From contig NZ_VITN01000002.1 in assembly GCF_007828045.1 (NCBI RefSeq), forward strand, positions 558,001-622,000: 64,000 nucleotides of DNA, given 5' to 3'. This document shows positions 54,177 to 61,119 of this stretch, piece by piece (position 1 is the stretch's first letter; each line of letters begins with the position of its first letter). The stretch comes from Nitrospirillum amazonense. Lineage in GTDB: Bacteria > Pseudomonadota > Alphaproteobacteria > Azospirillales > Azospirillaceae. The notes beneath the pieces are model-generated. The model searched no databases. It saw only the letters and a list, made by a program, of their open reading frames with translations, and was not told the DNA's origin. A program made the translations under genes and the position numbers.

Positions 54177-55070
54177 CTATTCCGCCACCTGCGATGGCCG
54201 GCCGGACAGCGCCATCAGGCGGGCGCCCCGGATCCAGTCCAGCCAGGCCGCCATGCCTTCGCCTGTGCGGGCCGAAACCTGCAGCAGGCGCACCCGGTGA
54301 TTGACCTTGCGCGCATTGGCCATGGCCAGCTCGACATCGACATCGAGATGGGGCAGCAGGTCGGTCTTGTTGATCAGCACCAGATCGGCGGCGGCGAACA
54401 TGTCGGGGTATTTCAGGGGCTTGTCTTCCCCCTCCGTCACCGACAGGATCGCCACCTTGTGCGCCTCCCCCAAGTCGAAAGCCGCCGGGCACACCAGGTT
54501 GCCGACATTCTCGATGAACAGGACGGCACCATCGGCGGGACGCAGGTGATCGACGGCATGGCCCACCATGTGGCCGTCCAGGTGGCAGCCCTTGCCGGTG
54601 TTGATCTGGATGGCCGGGGCGCCCGTGGCACGGATGCGGTCGGCGTCGGCGCTGGTCTGCTGGTCGCCCTCGATCACCGCGCAGGGGAACTCACCCGCCA
54701 GCATGCCCAGCGTGCGGCACAGCAGCGTGGTCTTGCCGGACCCCGGGCTGGACACCAGGTTCAGCGCCAGGATGCCGGCCTCGGCGAACCGCGCGCGGTT
54801 GGCGGCGGCATAGCCGTTGTTCTTGCCCAGGATGTCGGCCTCGATCTGGATCAGGCGCGCCTGGCTCATGCCCGGGACGGAGGTGCCGGCGGCGCCGGCG
54901 CCGTAATCCAGCGTCCCGCCCGCGCCATGATGATGATCATGGTCATGATGGTGGTGACCATGGGCGTGGCCGTGGTCATGATGATGGTGATGGCCATGGT
55001 GGTGATCATGTCCTTGGGCGTCGGCCTCGATCTTGACCTGGCCATCGCCGCATCCGCAGACCGTGCACAT
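54177..55070 (-). CDS. hypB: Nickel-inserting GTPase HypB with His-rich nickel store
   Basis: A 297-residue GTPase delivering nickel to the large subunit. The N-terminal high-affinity site MCTVCGCGD is followed by a histidine-rich stretch (about residues 20-49, 20 histidines in 30 positions) that can store nickel and probably zinc. The G domain has P-loop [11 protein letters not shown], switch segment [13 protein letters not shown], metal-site residues in [10 protein letters not shown] and [11 protein letters not shown], and base motif NKTDLL. The start overlaps the hypA stop by 1 nt (TGATG). Confidence 0.96.
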   Translation of the reverse strand: MCTVCGCGDGQVKIEADAQGHDHHHGHHHHHDHGHAHGHHHHDHDHHHGAGGTLDYGAGAAGTSVPGMSQARLIQIEADILGKNNGYAAANRARFAEAGILALNLVSSPGSGKTTLLCRTLGMLAGEFPCAVIEGDQQTSADADRIRATGAPAIQINTGKGCHLDGHMVGHAVDHLRPADGAVLFIENVGNLVCPAAFDLGEAHKVAILSVTEGEDKPLKYPDMFAAADLVLINKTDLLPHLDVDVELAMANARKVNHRVRLLQVSARTGEGMAAWLDWIRGARLMALSGRPSQVAE

Positions 55071-55411
55071 CACGTCACCTCCAGTTCGCGTATCTTCATC
55101 TCTTCCCCGCCCGTCACCTGGATCTGGTGCGAGCCGCAGCGGGGGCATGGGTCGTAGCGCCGGCCGATCGTCACGGCCACGGCGCAAGGCAGGCACCAGG
55201 CGGTGCCGGCCGTCTCGACGATCTCCAGCCGGGCGTCGGCGGCCACGCTGCCGCGCATGACGACATCGAAGCCGAAGCGCAGCGCCTCCACCTCCACACC
55301 CGAAAGGGCGCCGATTTCCAGGCACACCCGTTCCACCCGGCTGAAGTGCTGGGTCCGGGCCTGTTCCTCGATCAGGACGCGGATGTTCTCGCAGATGGCC
55401 ATCTCATGCAT
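55070..55411 (-). CDS. hypA: Nickel metallochaperone HypA
   Basis: A 113-residue protein that binds nickel through its N-terminal MHEM segment and holds a structural zinc with two CxxC pairs (CLPC and CPRC in the C-terminal half). It works with HypB to load nickel. The start was set at MHEMAI, the invariant N-terminus. It overlaps the hupK stop and the hypB start by one base each, so hupK, hypA and hypB are tightly coupled. Confidence 0.96.
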   Translation of the reverse strand: MHEMAICENIRVLIEEQARTQHFSRVERVCLEIGALSGVEVEALRFGFDVVMRGSVAADARLEIVETAGTAWCLPCAVAVTIGRRYDPCPRCGSHQIQVTGGEEMKIRELEVT

Positions 55412-56373
55412 CAGGCCACCTCCACCGCGTAGTCCACACAAGGGTCCAGCGCCAGCATCATCACCTCGGCCCATCGTGCGCGATCGGCGGACGGCCACGC
55501 GCATAGCCCCTGGATCTGCCGCTCGGCCCACCCACCCGGCGCGAAAGCGCGATCCGTGGGCGACAGGATACGATAGCGCTCCACCCGCCCGGCCACCACG
55601 CCGACCTCATGGACCAGGGTGCCCCGGGCGCAGGGCACCGACGCCATCCCCAAGCCCGGCCCGGCCGCCATGCCGCGCAAGGGGGCGGCATCGCCGGCGC
55701 GCAACACATCCAGGCGTGCCGGCACGCGGCAAAGATCGATCAGTCGGGCGACATGGCGGGCGATGAGCGAACCGGCGGGCAGGGCGCGGGACAGGAAGGG
55801 GTGGTCGGCATGGCGCGCCGCCAGCGACCCCGAATCCCCCTCGGCCGTCGGCGTCAGCATCGACGCATCGAACAGGGTGGCGATGAAGCGCGCGGCCACC
55901 GTACGGCCAGCCCCGGCCCAGCGGGCCAGTTCGACCGTCGAGGTCATTGCCAGCCACCGTTCCGGCGGCAGGCCGGTCACCGCCTCCCCGATCAAGGCCG
56001 CAGGGTCATCGGCGGCGGACAGCGCCATGAAGGCACGCGCAACGGCCAGATCCGGTGCCTCTCCCACCAGGCGGGCCCAGTCCAGGCTGATGCGCAGGCC
56101 GTGCTCCCGCACCACCTCCGTCCATGTCCGGATTTCACGTGCCATCAGCTCACCGGCCGAGGCCTTCAGGCCCAGCGCCGCTTCCATCGCCAGCTCCGCC
56201 GCATGCCCCTGCGCGTTGGCGCAGATGGCGAACAGCGTCCGGACCAGAGATGGCACCCGTTCCACCGGCGCGGCCGCCAGCAGGCCCGTGACATCACCGC
56301 GTGGCGCGTAACTCAGCGCAGCCGTGCCCCCGGCATCGGCCGGAAGCCGCAGAATGATGGCCGGGCGGGTCAT
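55411..56373 (-). CDS. hupK: Hydrogenase assembly protein HupK
   Basis: A 320-residue HupK, a degenerate relative of the hydrogenase large subunit thought to act as a scaffold for the metal centre. It keeps part of the C-terminal L2 motif (LALDPCVDYAVEVA) and the region TLVHEVGVVAGRVERYRILSPTDRAF, but lacks the N-terminal nickel cysteines. The start MTRPAIILR at 56373 is within a 15-bp tandem repeat that offers three further in-frame starts upstream (see repeat), so the true N-terminus may vary. Its start overlaps the hupJ stop. Confidence 0.88.
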   Translation of the reverse strand: MTRPAIILRLPADAGGTAALSYAPRGDVTGLLAAAPVERVPSLVRTLFAICANAQGHAAELAMEAALGLKASAGELMAREIRTWTEVVREHGLRISLDWARLVGEAPDLAVARAFMALSAADDPAALIGEAVTGLPPERWLAMTSTVELARWAGAGRTVAARFIATLFDASMLTPTAEGDSGSLAARHADHPFLSRALPAGSLIARHVARLIDLCRVPARLDVLRAGDAAPLRGMAAGPGLGMASVPCARGTLVHEVGVVAGRVERYRILSPTDRAFAPGGWAERQIQGLCAWPSADRARWAEVMMLALDPCVDYAVEVA

Positions 56374-56942
56374 GGTCCCGCCTGCCATGGTCCCGCCTGC
56401 CGTGGTCCCGCCTGCCATGGTCCCGTCTGCCCCAGGCCGAACAGCGCACGCCGGCTGGGCGGCACCGCCGGTTCCATCTTGGCGGGCGCGGGAATGGCGG
56501 GATTTCCCGCCCAGATCGTGGCCATGCCGTCGTCAGCGGCGCCCGGCTCAGGCGCCACCATGATTTCCGCAAGGGCGGCATCCGCCGTCGCCACCGCCGT
56601 CTCCTGATCCGCGAAGTCGAACATGGGCGAGAACAAGGAACAGCTCCAATACCCGCCCAGCTCGTCCTCATGCCCCCAAATGACTTCATAGCTGCCGGAC
56701 GGCAGCGCCAAGGCCCTTTTCTCCCCCACCCGGCGGGGCTCCTGGTCCGTGGCGGGCAGCAGCAGCAGGTTCATGAACCACGGGGTCACCAGCACGCCCA
56801 CCCAATGCCCGCCATGGCGGTGCAGCCCCCGCATCGCCACCGACAGTGCCGGGTTCATCACCGGGACGCCGGCCATGCGCGTCGCCGCGATGCGGGCGAA
56901 GGCGGTCTCGATGCGGGCGGAAAGGGCGGGCGCGTCGGTCAT
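56370..56942 (-). CDS. hupJ: Hydrogenase accessory protein HupJ
   Basis: A 190-residue protein of the HupJ family ([NiFe]-hydrogenase assembly, exact step unsettled). It has typical segments GVPVMNPALSVAMRGLHRH, LVTPWFMNLLLLPA and SYEVIWGHEDELGGYWSCSLFSPM. The C-terminal 20 residues (GPWQAGPRQAGPWQAGP) are coded by a tandem repeat and are probably a lineage-specific tail. It overlaps hupI upstream and hupK downstream by 4 nt each. Confidence 0.9.
   Translation of the reverse strand: MTDAPALSARIETAFARIAATRMAGVPVMNPALSVAMRGLHRHGGHWVGVLVTPWFMNLLLLPATDQEPRRVGEKRALALPSGSYEVIWGHEDELGGYWSCSLFSPMFDFADQETAVATADAALAEIMVAPEPGAADDGMATIWAGNPAIPAPAKMEPAVPPSRRALFGLGQTGPWQAGPRQAGPWQAGP
56371..56430 (-). repeat. 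15-bp tandem repeat (4 units) spanning the hupJ 3' end and hupK start
   Basis: Four 15-bp units (based on CATGGTCCCGCCTGC on the plus strand) code for the C-terminal Gln-Ala-Gly-Pro-Trp/Arg repeats of HupJ. On the minus strand three of the four units also contain an ATG in the hupK frame, each preceded by a GGCGGGA ribosome-site-like sequence. Copy changes keep both frames. Confidence 0.92.
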
Positions 56943-57163
56943 TCGTCAGCAATCACCATAAAGCCGGCCTTGGCGCTGTCGCACTCGGGGCAGGTCCAAT
57001 GCTCCGGCAGGTCCGCGAAGGCCGTGCCGGGCGGCACCTGCCAGTAAGTGTCGCCCACCACCGGGTCGTAGACATGCCAGCAGATCTTGCACTCCAGTTT
57101 CGTCCCGGGGTTGATCTTGCTGACATCACCCCCGAACGATCCGGCGAAGAAATGATCCGTCAC
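56939..57163 (-). CDS. hupI: Rubredoxin HupI
   Basis: A 74-residue rubredoxin with two knuckles, CKICWHVYDP and CPECDSAKAGF, that bind one iron. Between them lies the family pattern GDTYWQVPPGTAFADLPEHWTC (pattern only). Hydrogenase-linked rubredoxins help maturation of HupS under oxygen. The GTG start at 57163 is set by the ribosome site GGAG 9 nt upstream and by a GTGA overlap with the hupH stop. The longer frame upstream is shadow coding. Confidence 0.93.
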   Translation of the reverse strand: MTDHFFAGSFGGDVSKINPGTKLECKICWHVYDPVVGDTYWQVPPGTAFADLPEHWTCPECDSAKAGFMVIADE

Positions 57164-58011
57164 CGGTAAATCTCCATGATCTCGCGCAGTCGTTCGGCGG
57201 AATCCGCCAAGTCCTCCACCGCCGCCAGGGCGACCTGCGGGATGGAGCAAATCTCGATGCTGTTGAGAATCAGCGTGTCTTGGGAATTGAAGTACTGCGT
57301 CCACCAGCAGCCTCGCGTCCCCGTCGAGCGGATGCGGCAGTTGCCGTAGCCACGCGACAGGATGACCAGGCCGCCGCGCCCCAGCGCCTCATCCAGGAAG
57401 GCCAGGTCCTCCTCGGTATGGGGCAGCAGGGACAGGTTGATGACATGGCCCGCCCCACCGGCATCTCCGACGCGGGGGATATGCTCATTGATCTCGGCGA
57501 TCAGCGGCGGCGCGTTGAAGATGTTGGGGCGTGCCGTTTCCGGCAGGACGGCCGCGCCCCTCGCGTCGTTGAAGGCGCGTTCCACCAGCCCGGCGGGGAA
57601 AGGGGCGCAATCGACATAGTCGCGCAGGCGCCGGCCGGCGGCGTCGCTTTCGCGCACCCGCCATACCCCGGCGAGGACGGATTCCTGGGCCTGGACATCG
57701 GTTCCGAACACCACCGATACCTCGCCCTCGCCCAGCAACTGGTCCACGAACGCCAGGTTGGCGGCATCCAGCCGCGTCAGGTCCACCCGCTGCGGTCCCG
57801 CGCCTTCCGCCACGCGGGTCAAGGCCGCCAGGATGGCGTGACCCGCCGCCACACCCTGCGGCACCGCCTGGGCGGCATCCGCCTCCGGCACGTTGGCGGC
57901 GGAGAAGATGGCCATGCCGTCGGGCATCACCATGTAGTCCAGCCGGCCGCCGTCGAAATCCCCGGGCTGGCTGCCGGGCCCGACCAGGGCACCGCCATGG
58001 GCGTCGTTCAT
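57160..58011 (-). CDS. hupH: Hydrogenase accessory protein HupH (HyaF-like)
   Basis: A 283-residue HupH/HyaF-family protein, thought to act in HupS maturation or cofactor delivery. Characteristic parts are ETARPNIFNAPPLIAEINEH, GAGHVINLSLLPHTEEDLAFL, LSRGYGNCRI and TRGCWWTQYFNSQDTLILNSIE, the last being the most conserved block of the family. A ribosome site GAGGAGAG lies just before the ATG at 58011. It overlaps hupI by 4 nt. Confidence 0.94.
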   Translation of the reverse strand: MNDAHGGALVGPGSQPGDFDGGRLDYMVMPDGMAIFSAANVPEADAAQAVPQGVAAGHAILAALTRVAEGAGPQRVDLTRLDAANLAFVDQLLGEGEVSVVFGTDVQAQESVLAGVWRVRESDAAGRRLRDYVDCAPFPAGLVERAFNDARGAAVLPETARPNIFNAPPLIAEINEHIPRVGDAGGAGHVINLSLLPHTEEDLAFLDEALGRGGLVILSRGYGNCRIRSTGTRGCWWTQYFNSQDTLILNSIEICSIPQVALAAVEDLADSAERLREIMEIYR

Positions 58012-58021
58012 CAGTCTCTCC

Positions 58022-58465
58022 TCAATGCACAGCGTCGGTGCCACAGCCGGCGGGCAGGCGGAAGGCAGGGGGAACGCTGGGTTCGCGCCCCAGGATCTCC
58101 GGGATCTCACGCATATAGTCCGCCCAGTCGCGGATACCCTCGATGGCGCCCAGATAGTCGCCCAGGCGCAGGAAGACCAGGGCGGGATAGCGGGCGAAGC
58201 GGAAGCGCCGCTGCAGCGCGCGCTCGTCCGCCCGTGCGGCGATCAGGGGTACGACGTGGCCGCCCATGGCGCGGTCCAGCTCCGGCAGGATGGCGGCGAC
58301 GTCGTCGCTCTCCGCCACCCGCCAATGGTCGCCGGACAGGAACAGCATCGCCAGCGGCTGCCCGGCGCAGATATCCGCCAGCTCCGCCTCCCCCACCACC
58401 TGGTAGTCGCACCGGGCCATGACGGACCGCAGCAGGGGGGAAAAGTCGTCGCGCGCATCGCTCAT
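58022..58465 (-). CDS. hupG: Hydrogenase accessory protein HupG (HyaE-like)
   Basis: A 147-residue thioredoxin-fold protein without a CxxC site, as in HyaE/HupG. Segments QPLAMLFLSGDHWRVAESDDV, ELDRAMGGHVVPLIAARADE and FRFARYPALVFLRLGDYLG match the family. HyaE binds the Tat signal of the small subunit precursor and probably proofreads HupS export. It overlaps hupF by ATGA and precedes hupH by 10 nt. Confidence 0.92.
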   Translation of the reverse strand: MSDARDDFSPLLRSVMARCDYQVVGEAELADICAGQPLAMLFLSGDHWRVAESDDVAAILPELDRAMGGHVVPLIAARADERALQRRFRFARYPALVFLRLGDYLGAIEGIRDWADYMREIPEILGREPSVPPAFRLPAGCGTDAVH

Positions 58466-58794
58466 GATTCAGGCTCCGGAGTGGGACGCAAATGGGCGGG
58501 CAGCAAATGGGCGGGCAGTTGAGGTTCACGGCCGATCAGGTCGGCAAAGGCGGCATCCAGGTCGGCCGGCTGTCCCCGCATGATGGCCTCCAGGGCGCTC
58601 AGCGCCGCCAGGGACCGCTGGGCGGCCTCGGGGCTCATCACCTCCCGCGCGGCACCGAGAAAGGTCATCAGCCAGGTGCCCGGGGCGACGTCGCCCACCA
58701 GGCTGGTGTCGATGGATAATATCTCCGCGCCGGACCAGCAGCGGGCATGGCCGGCACCGACCTCCATCACCTGCATGGGAATGCCAATGCACAT
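58462..58794 (-). CDS. hupF: HupF, HypC-like hydrogenase chaperone
   Basis: A 110-residue HypC paralogue beginning MCIGIPMQVMEV, with the essential Cys2. In rhizobia HupF protects the large subunit precursor in the presence of oxygen. The conserved core ends around residue 90; a C-terminal tail with a duplicated LPAHL (coded by a 15-bp repeat at 58488-58517) follows. The start overlaps the hupD stop by 1 nt. Confidence 0.93.
   Translation of the reverse strand: MCIGIPMQVMEVGAGHARCWSGAEILSIDTSLVGDVAPGTWLMTFLGAAREVMSPEAAQRSLAALSALEAIMRGQPADLDAAFADLIGREPQLPAHLLPAHLRPTPEPES
58488..58517 (-). repeat. 15-bp direct repeat (2 units) in the hupF 3' end
   Basis: Two identical 15-bp units (GCAAATGGGCGGGCA on the plus strand) encode Leu-Pro-Ala-His-Leu twice in the HupF tail. 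Confidence 0.9.
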
Positions 58795-59543
58795 CAGGCG
58801 TCCGTCCCGGGCGCGCCCGCCAGGGGGTGGGCCACGGGGTAGGCCGCGGGGGAGCGGGCCACGGGGGGGCGCCCCACCAGGGCCTGCATCTCCACCTCGA
58901 AATCCGCGGGCCCGGTCCAGCCTCCGGCGCCCAGCACCCGCGCGTCGCCGCCGCGGAAGGCCGCCGCCTCGTCCGGGCGTTCCGTCTCATAGCGTTCCAG
59001 CATCATTTCCAGCGACCCGATGCCCTGCTCGGCCGGCAGCGGCACGGGGCGCGGGTTGGCCGCTATGCCGAAGCCCGCCAGATACTCCAGCGCCAGCGCG
59101 ATGGCCGGCTCCACCTGGGCCTTCACCTCCGGCCGCAGGCTGCCGCCGAAATCCTCCAGCTCAACCGGTTGCACGCCGATCAGCAGCTGGTGGGCGGGGC
59201 TGTCGCCCATCATCTCCGCCATGGCGAGCACCTCCTGGAAGCCGGTCTGGTGCAGGGAGATCTTCTTGGCGCCCAGGAACTTCGGCACCTCGGCCCCCTC
59301 CACCCGCTTCAGGGTGCCGGGCGGCAGGGCGTAATCGACGGCGTCGAAGACGACAAGGATGTCGGCCTCGCGGATTTCCTGAACCAGGTAGATGCCCTGC
59401 GTACCGCCGTCGATCAGGCGGACGTTGGCGGGAAGGGCATAATGGCGGTGCATGTGCTCCACCGCCCGTACACCAAACCCTTCGTCGGCCCACAGCAGGT
59501 TGCCGATGCCCAGCACCAGCACGCGGGGTCCGCTTGCCGTCAT
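58794..59543 (-). CDS. hupD: Hydrogenase maturation endopeptidase HupD
   Basis: A 249-residue nickel-dependent protease that removes the C-terminal peptide of HupL after nickel insertion. The metal ligands appear as LGIGNLLWADEGFGVRAVE (Glu), VVFDAVDYALPPGT (Asp) and SLHQTGFQEVLA (His). Typical HupD is about 195-205 residues. This one has about 45 extra residues at the C-terminus (RVLGAGGWTGPADFEVEMQ ... GAPGTDA) of unknown role. The start at 59543 follows GGAAG. It is the first gene of the second hup transcription unit, behind a sigma-54 promoter. Confidence 0.94.
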   Translation of the reverse strand: MTASGPRVLVLGIGNLLWADEGFGVRAVEHMHRHYALPANVRLIDGGTQGIYLVQEIREADILVVFDAVDYALPPGTLKRVEGAEVPKFLGAKKISLHQTGFQEVLAMAEMMGDSPAHQLLIGVQPVELEDFGGSLRPEVKAQVEPAIALALEYLAGFGIAANPRPVPLPAEQGIGSLEMMLERYETERPDEAAAFRGGDARVLGAGGWTGPADFEVEMQALVGRPPVARSPAAYPVAHPLAGAPGTDA

Positions 59544-59601
59544 CACTTCCACGCCTCTCACTCCCCTGCCATCCGACGGGCCGGATGTTGGGGGTGGTTC
59601 A

Positions 59602-59616
59602 GCAAGGGGCATGCCA
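59602..59616 (-). promoter_or_regulatory. Sigma-54 (-24/-12) promoter of the hupD operon
   Basis: On the minus strand TGGCATG-N4-TTGC matches the sigma-54 consensus with the correct GG-GC spacing. Transcription would begin near 59590, about 47 nt before the hupD ATG. HupR, a GAFTGA-containing activator encoded in the same cluster, is the natural candidate to activate it. Confidence 0.72.
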
Positions 59617-59691
59617 GCGCACCGTTCAGCGCCGAAACGGCCGAAGCTTTGGGGGACGGCGGGCCATTCTCACACCTTTACCGGATAGAGT

Positions 59692-59731
59692 CCTTCCAGT
59701 TGGAAGGCGGATTGGAAGTTAATTTTCCAAA
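59692..59731 (-). promoter_or_regulatory. Palindromes upstream of the hupD promoter (possible activator site)
   Basis: CCTTCCA-GT-TGGAAGG (59692-59707) and the nearby TTGGAA-N7-TTCCAA dyad (about 59712-59730) share the TTGGAA/TTCCAA element. They lie about 76-115 bp upstream of the sigma-54 promoter, a normal distance for an enhancer-type activator site. Assignment to HupR is a guess. Confidence 0.4.
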
Positions 59732-59733
59732 TG

Positions 59734-59760
59734 AAAAAGGGGCCGCGAAGCCCCCTTTTC
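59734..59760 (-). terminator. Rho-independent terminator after hupC
   Basis: On the minus strand AAAAGGGG...CCCCTTTTT forms a GC-rich stem with flanking A/T pairs and ends in a run of T. It begins 23 nt after the hupC stop and would end or reduce the hupS-L-E-C transcript. Confidence 0.82.
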
Positions 59761-59782
59761 TGACTGGAAACCTGCCTGGACC

Positions 59783-60505
59783 TCAGTGTTCGTCGGTGGG
59801 GCCGCCATCGCGGAAGGTGCGCCAGCCCGAGAACATCGAGGAGATGATGGACTGCCGGGACATGATATCCTCCCGCACGGCGGCGTAGATGTGGACGATG
59901 GCGAAGATCACGATCACCCACATGGCCATGTGGTGCCAGGTGTGGACCGTCTGGCTCTGCCCGAACAGGGGAATGACCCAGCTGGTGAACAGCCGGTGGA
60001 TCCAGCCCGGCCCCTGGCCCTCGCCATACAGGGCCAGGCCGGTGACGATCATGAACAGCGTGCCCCACACGAAAAGGGCGTGCATGGACAGGATGGCCAG
60101 CGGGTTGTGCCCGCTGTACTTCTTAGGCTCGCGCTCCAGCATGGCGTACCAGCGGATTTCATGGACCACACCCAGCCAGAAGCTTTTGCGCCACACCGGC
60201 GGCCGGAAGATTTCGCGGGCGTGGTCGTTGCCCACGAAGGACCAGTAGAAGCGGAAGACAAAGCCGACGACCAGGATTTGCCCCGCCGAGAAATGCAGGA
60301 AGCGGATCCAGCCGAATAGGAAATGGGCGCTGGGCTCACCATGGATGGACGGCGGGGGTGAGCCGATCAGATAGCCCGTGACGCACAGCACCAGGATGGC
60401 GGCGGCATTGGCCCAGTGCCACAAGCGCACCGGCGCCTCATAGACGTAAACCGCCTCTTCCTTATGTGTTCCCGCCTTATGAGTTCCCAGGGAGGCCTCG
60501 CTCAT
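59783..60505 (-). CDS. hupC: Hydrogenase b-type cytochrome HupC
   Basis: A 240-residue membrane dihaem cytochrome b that anchors HupSL and passes electrons from H2 to the quinone pool. It has four main helices with the haem histidines in RLWHWANAA, RFLHFSAGQILVVGF, SMHALFVWG and HTWHHMAMWVIV. The loop GNDHAREIFRPPVWRKSFW is typical for HupC/HyaC/HoxZ. The N-terminus has a short duplication (GTHKAGTHKEE). The strong ribosome site GGGAGGA precedes the ATG. It lies 14 nt after hupE and is followed by a terminator. Confidence 0.95.
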   Translation of the reverse strand: MSEASLGTHKAGTHKEEAVYVYEAPVRLWHWANAAAILVLCVTGYLIGSPPPSIHGEPSAHFLFGWIRFLHFSAGQILVVGFVFRFYWSFVGNDHAREIFRPPVWRKSFWLGVVHEIRWYAMLEREPKKYSGHNPLAILSMHALFVWGTLFMIVTGLALYGEGQGPGWIHRLFTSWVIPLFGQSQTVHTWHHMAMWVIVIFAIVHIYAAVREDIMSRQSIISSMFSGWRTFRDGGPTDEH

Positions 60506-60519
60506 GGCGTGTCCTCCCT

Positions 60520-61101
60520 TTACAGCGCGGCGAGCGCGAGGCCCGCTGCGCCCAAGGTAAGGCCGGAGGCCAGGCGCCCCCAGCGGGTGGCCAGCAGGCC
60601 GCCGCCCAGGCGCCAACCGGCGGCGTGCAGCAGGGCCGACGCCACCATGAAGCCGGCGAAGTAGCCCAGCAGGCGGCCCCCCGCCTCCATGCCGTGGGCA
60701 TAGCCGTGCACCAGGGCGAACAGGGCGATGAGGCCCAGGCCCGCGGCGTCCGGCAGCAGGGGAGCCACGATCAGCATCAGGCCCAGCAGGGTCACCGACA
60801 GCGCGGCCATCGTGTCCACGGGCGCGAAGGCGCCGCCGGCCACGCCAGCCAGCGCGCCAACCGCCAGCATGGTCACGAACAGCACCGGCGCCTGCCAGGC
60901 CCGCACCGCCGGCCGGGTGGCCGCCCACAGGCCGACGGCCACCATGGCCGCCAGGTGGTCCAGACCCGTCAGCGGATGGAGGATGCCGTCGGCGAAGCCC
61001 CCGTCATGCCCTGGATGGGCCGACGCCGGGGCGGCGATGAAGCCCGCCGCCAGGACAGCCGCCGAGACGCGGGGGACCGATTTCGTGATGAAGGTCTTCA
61101 T
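60520..61101 (-). CDS. hupE: HupE/UreJ family nickel permease-like protein
   Basis: A 193-residue membrane protein with a signal peptide ending in APASA and about six helices. It carries the family motif HPGHDGGFADGILHPLTGLDHL directly after the signal (pattern only) and a second histidine motif HGYAHGMEAG. In Rhizobium leguminosarum HupE transports nickel for hydrogenase synthesis. Its place between hupL and hupC is less common; in rhizobia hupE follows hupD. Confidence 0.93.
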   Translation of the reverse strand: MKTFITKSVPRVSAAVLAAGFIAAPASAHPGHDGGFADGILHPLTGLDHLAAMVAVGLWAATRPAVRAWQAPVLFVTMLAVGALAGVAGGAFAPVDTMAALSVTLLGLMLIVAPLLPDAAGLGLIALFALVHGYAHGMEAGGRLLGYFAGFMVASALLHAAGWRLGGGLLATRWGRLASGLTLGAAGLALAAL

Positions 61102-61119
61102 GGGATCAGTCTCCTTGGT

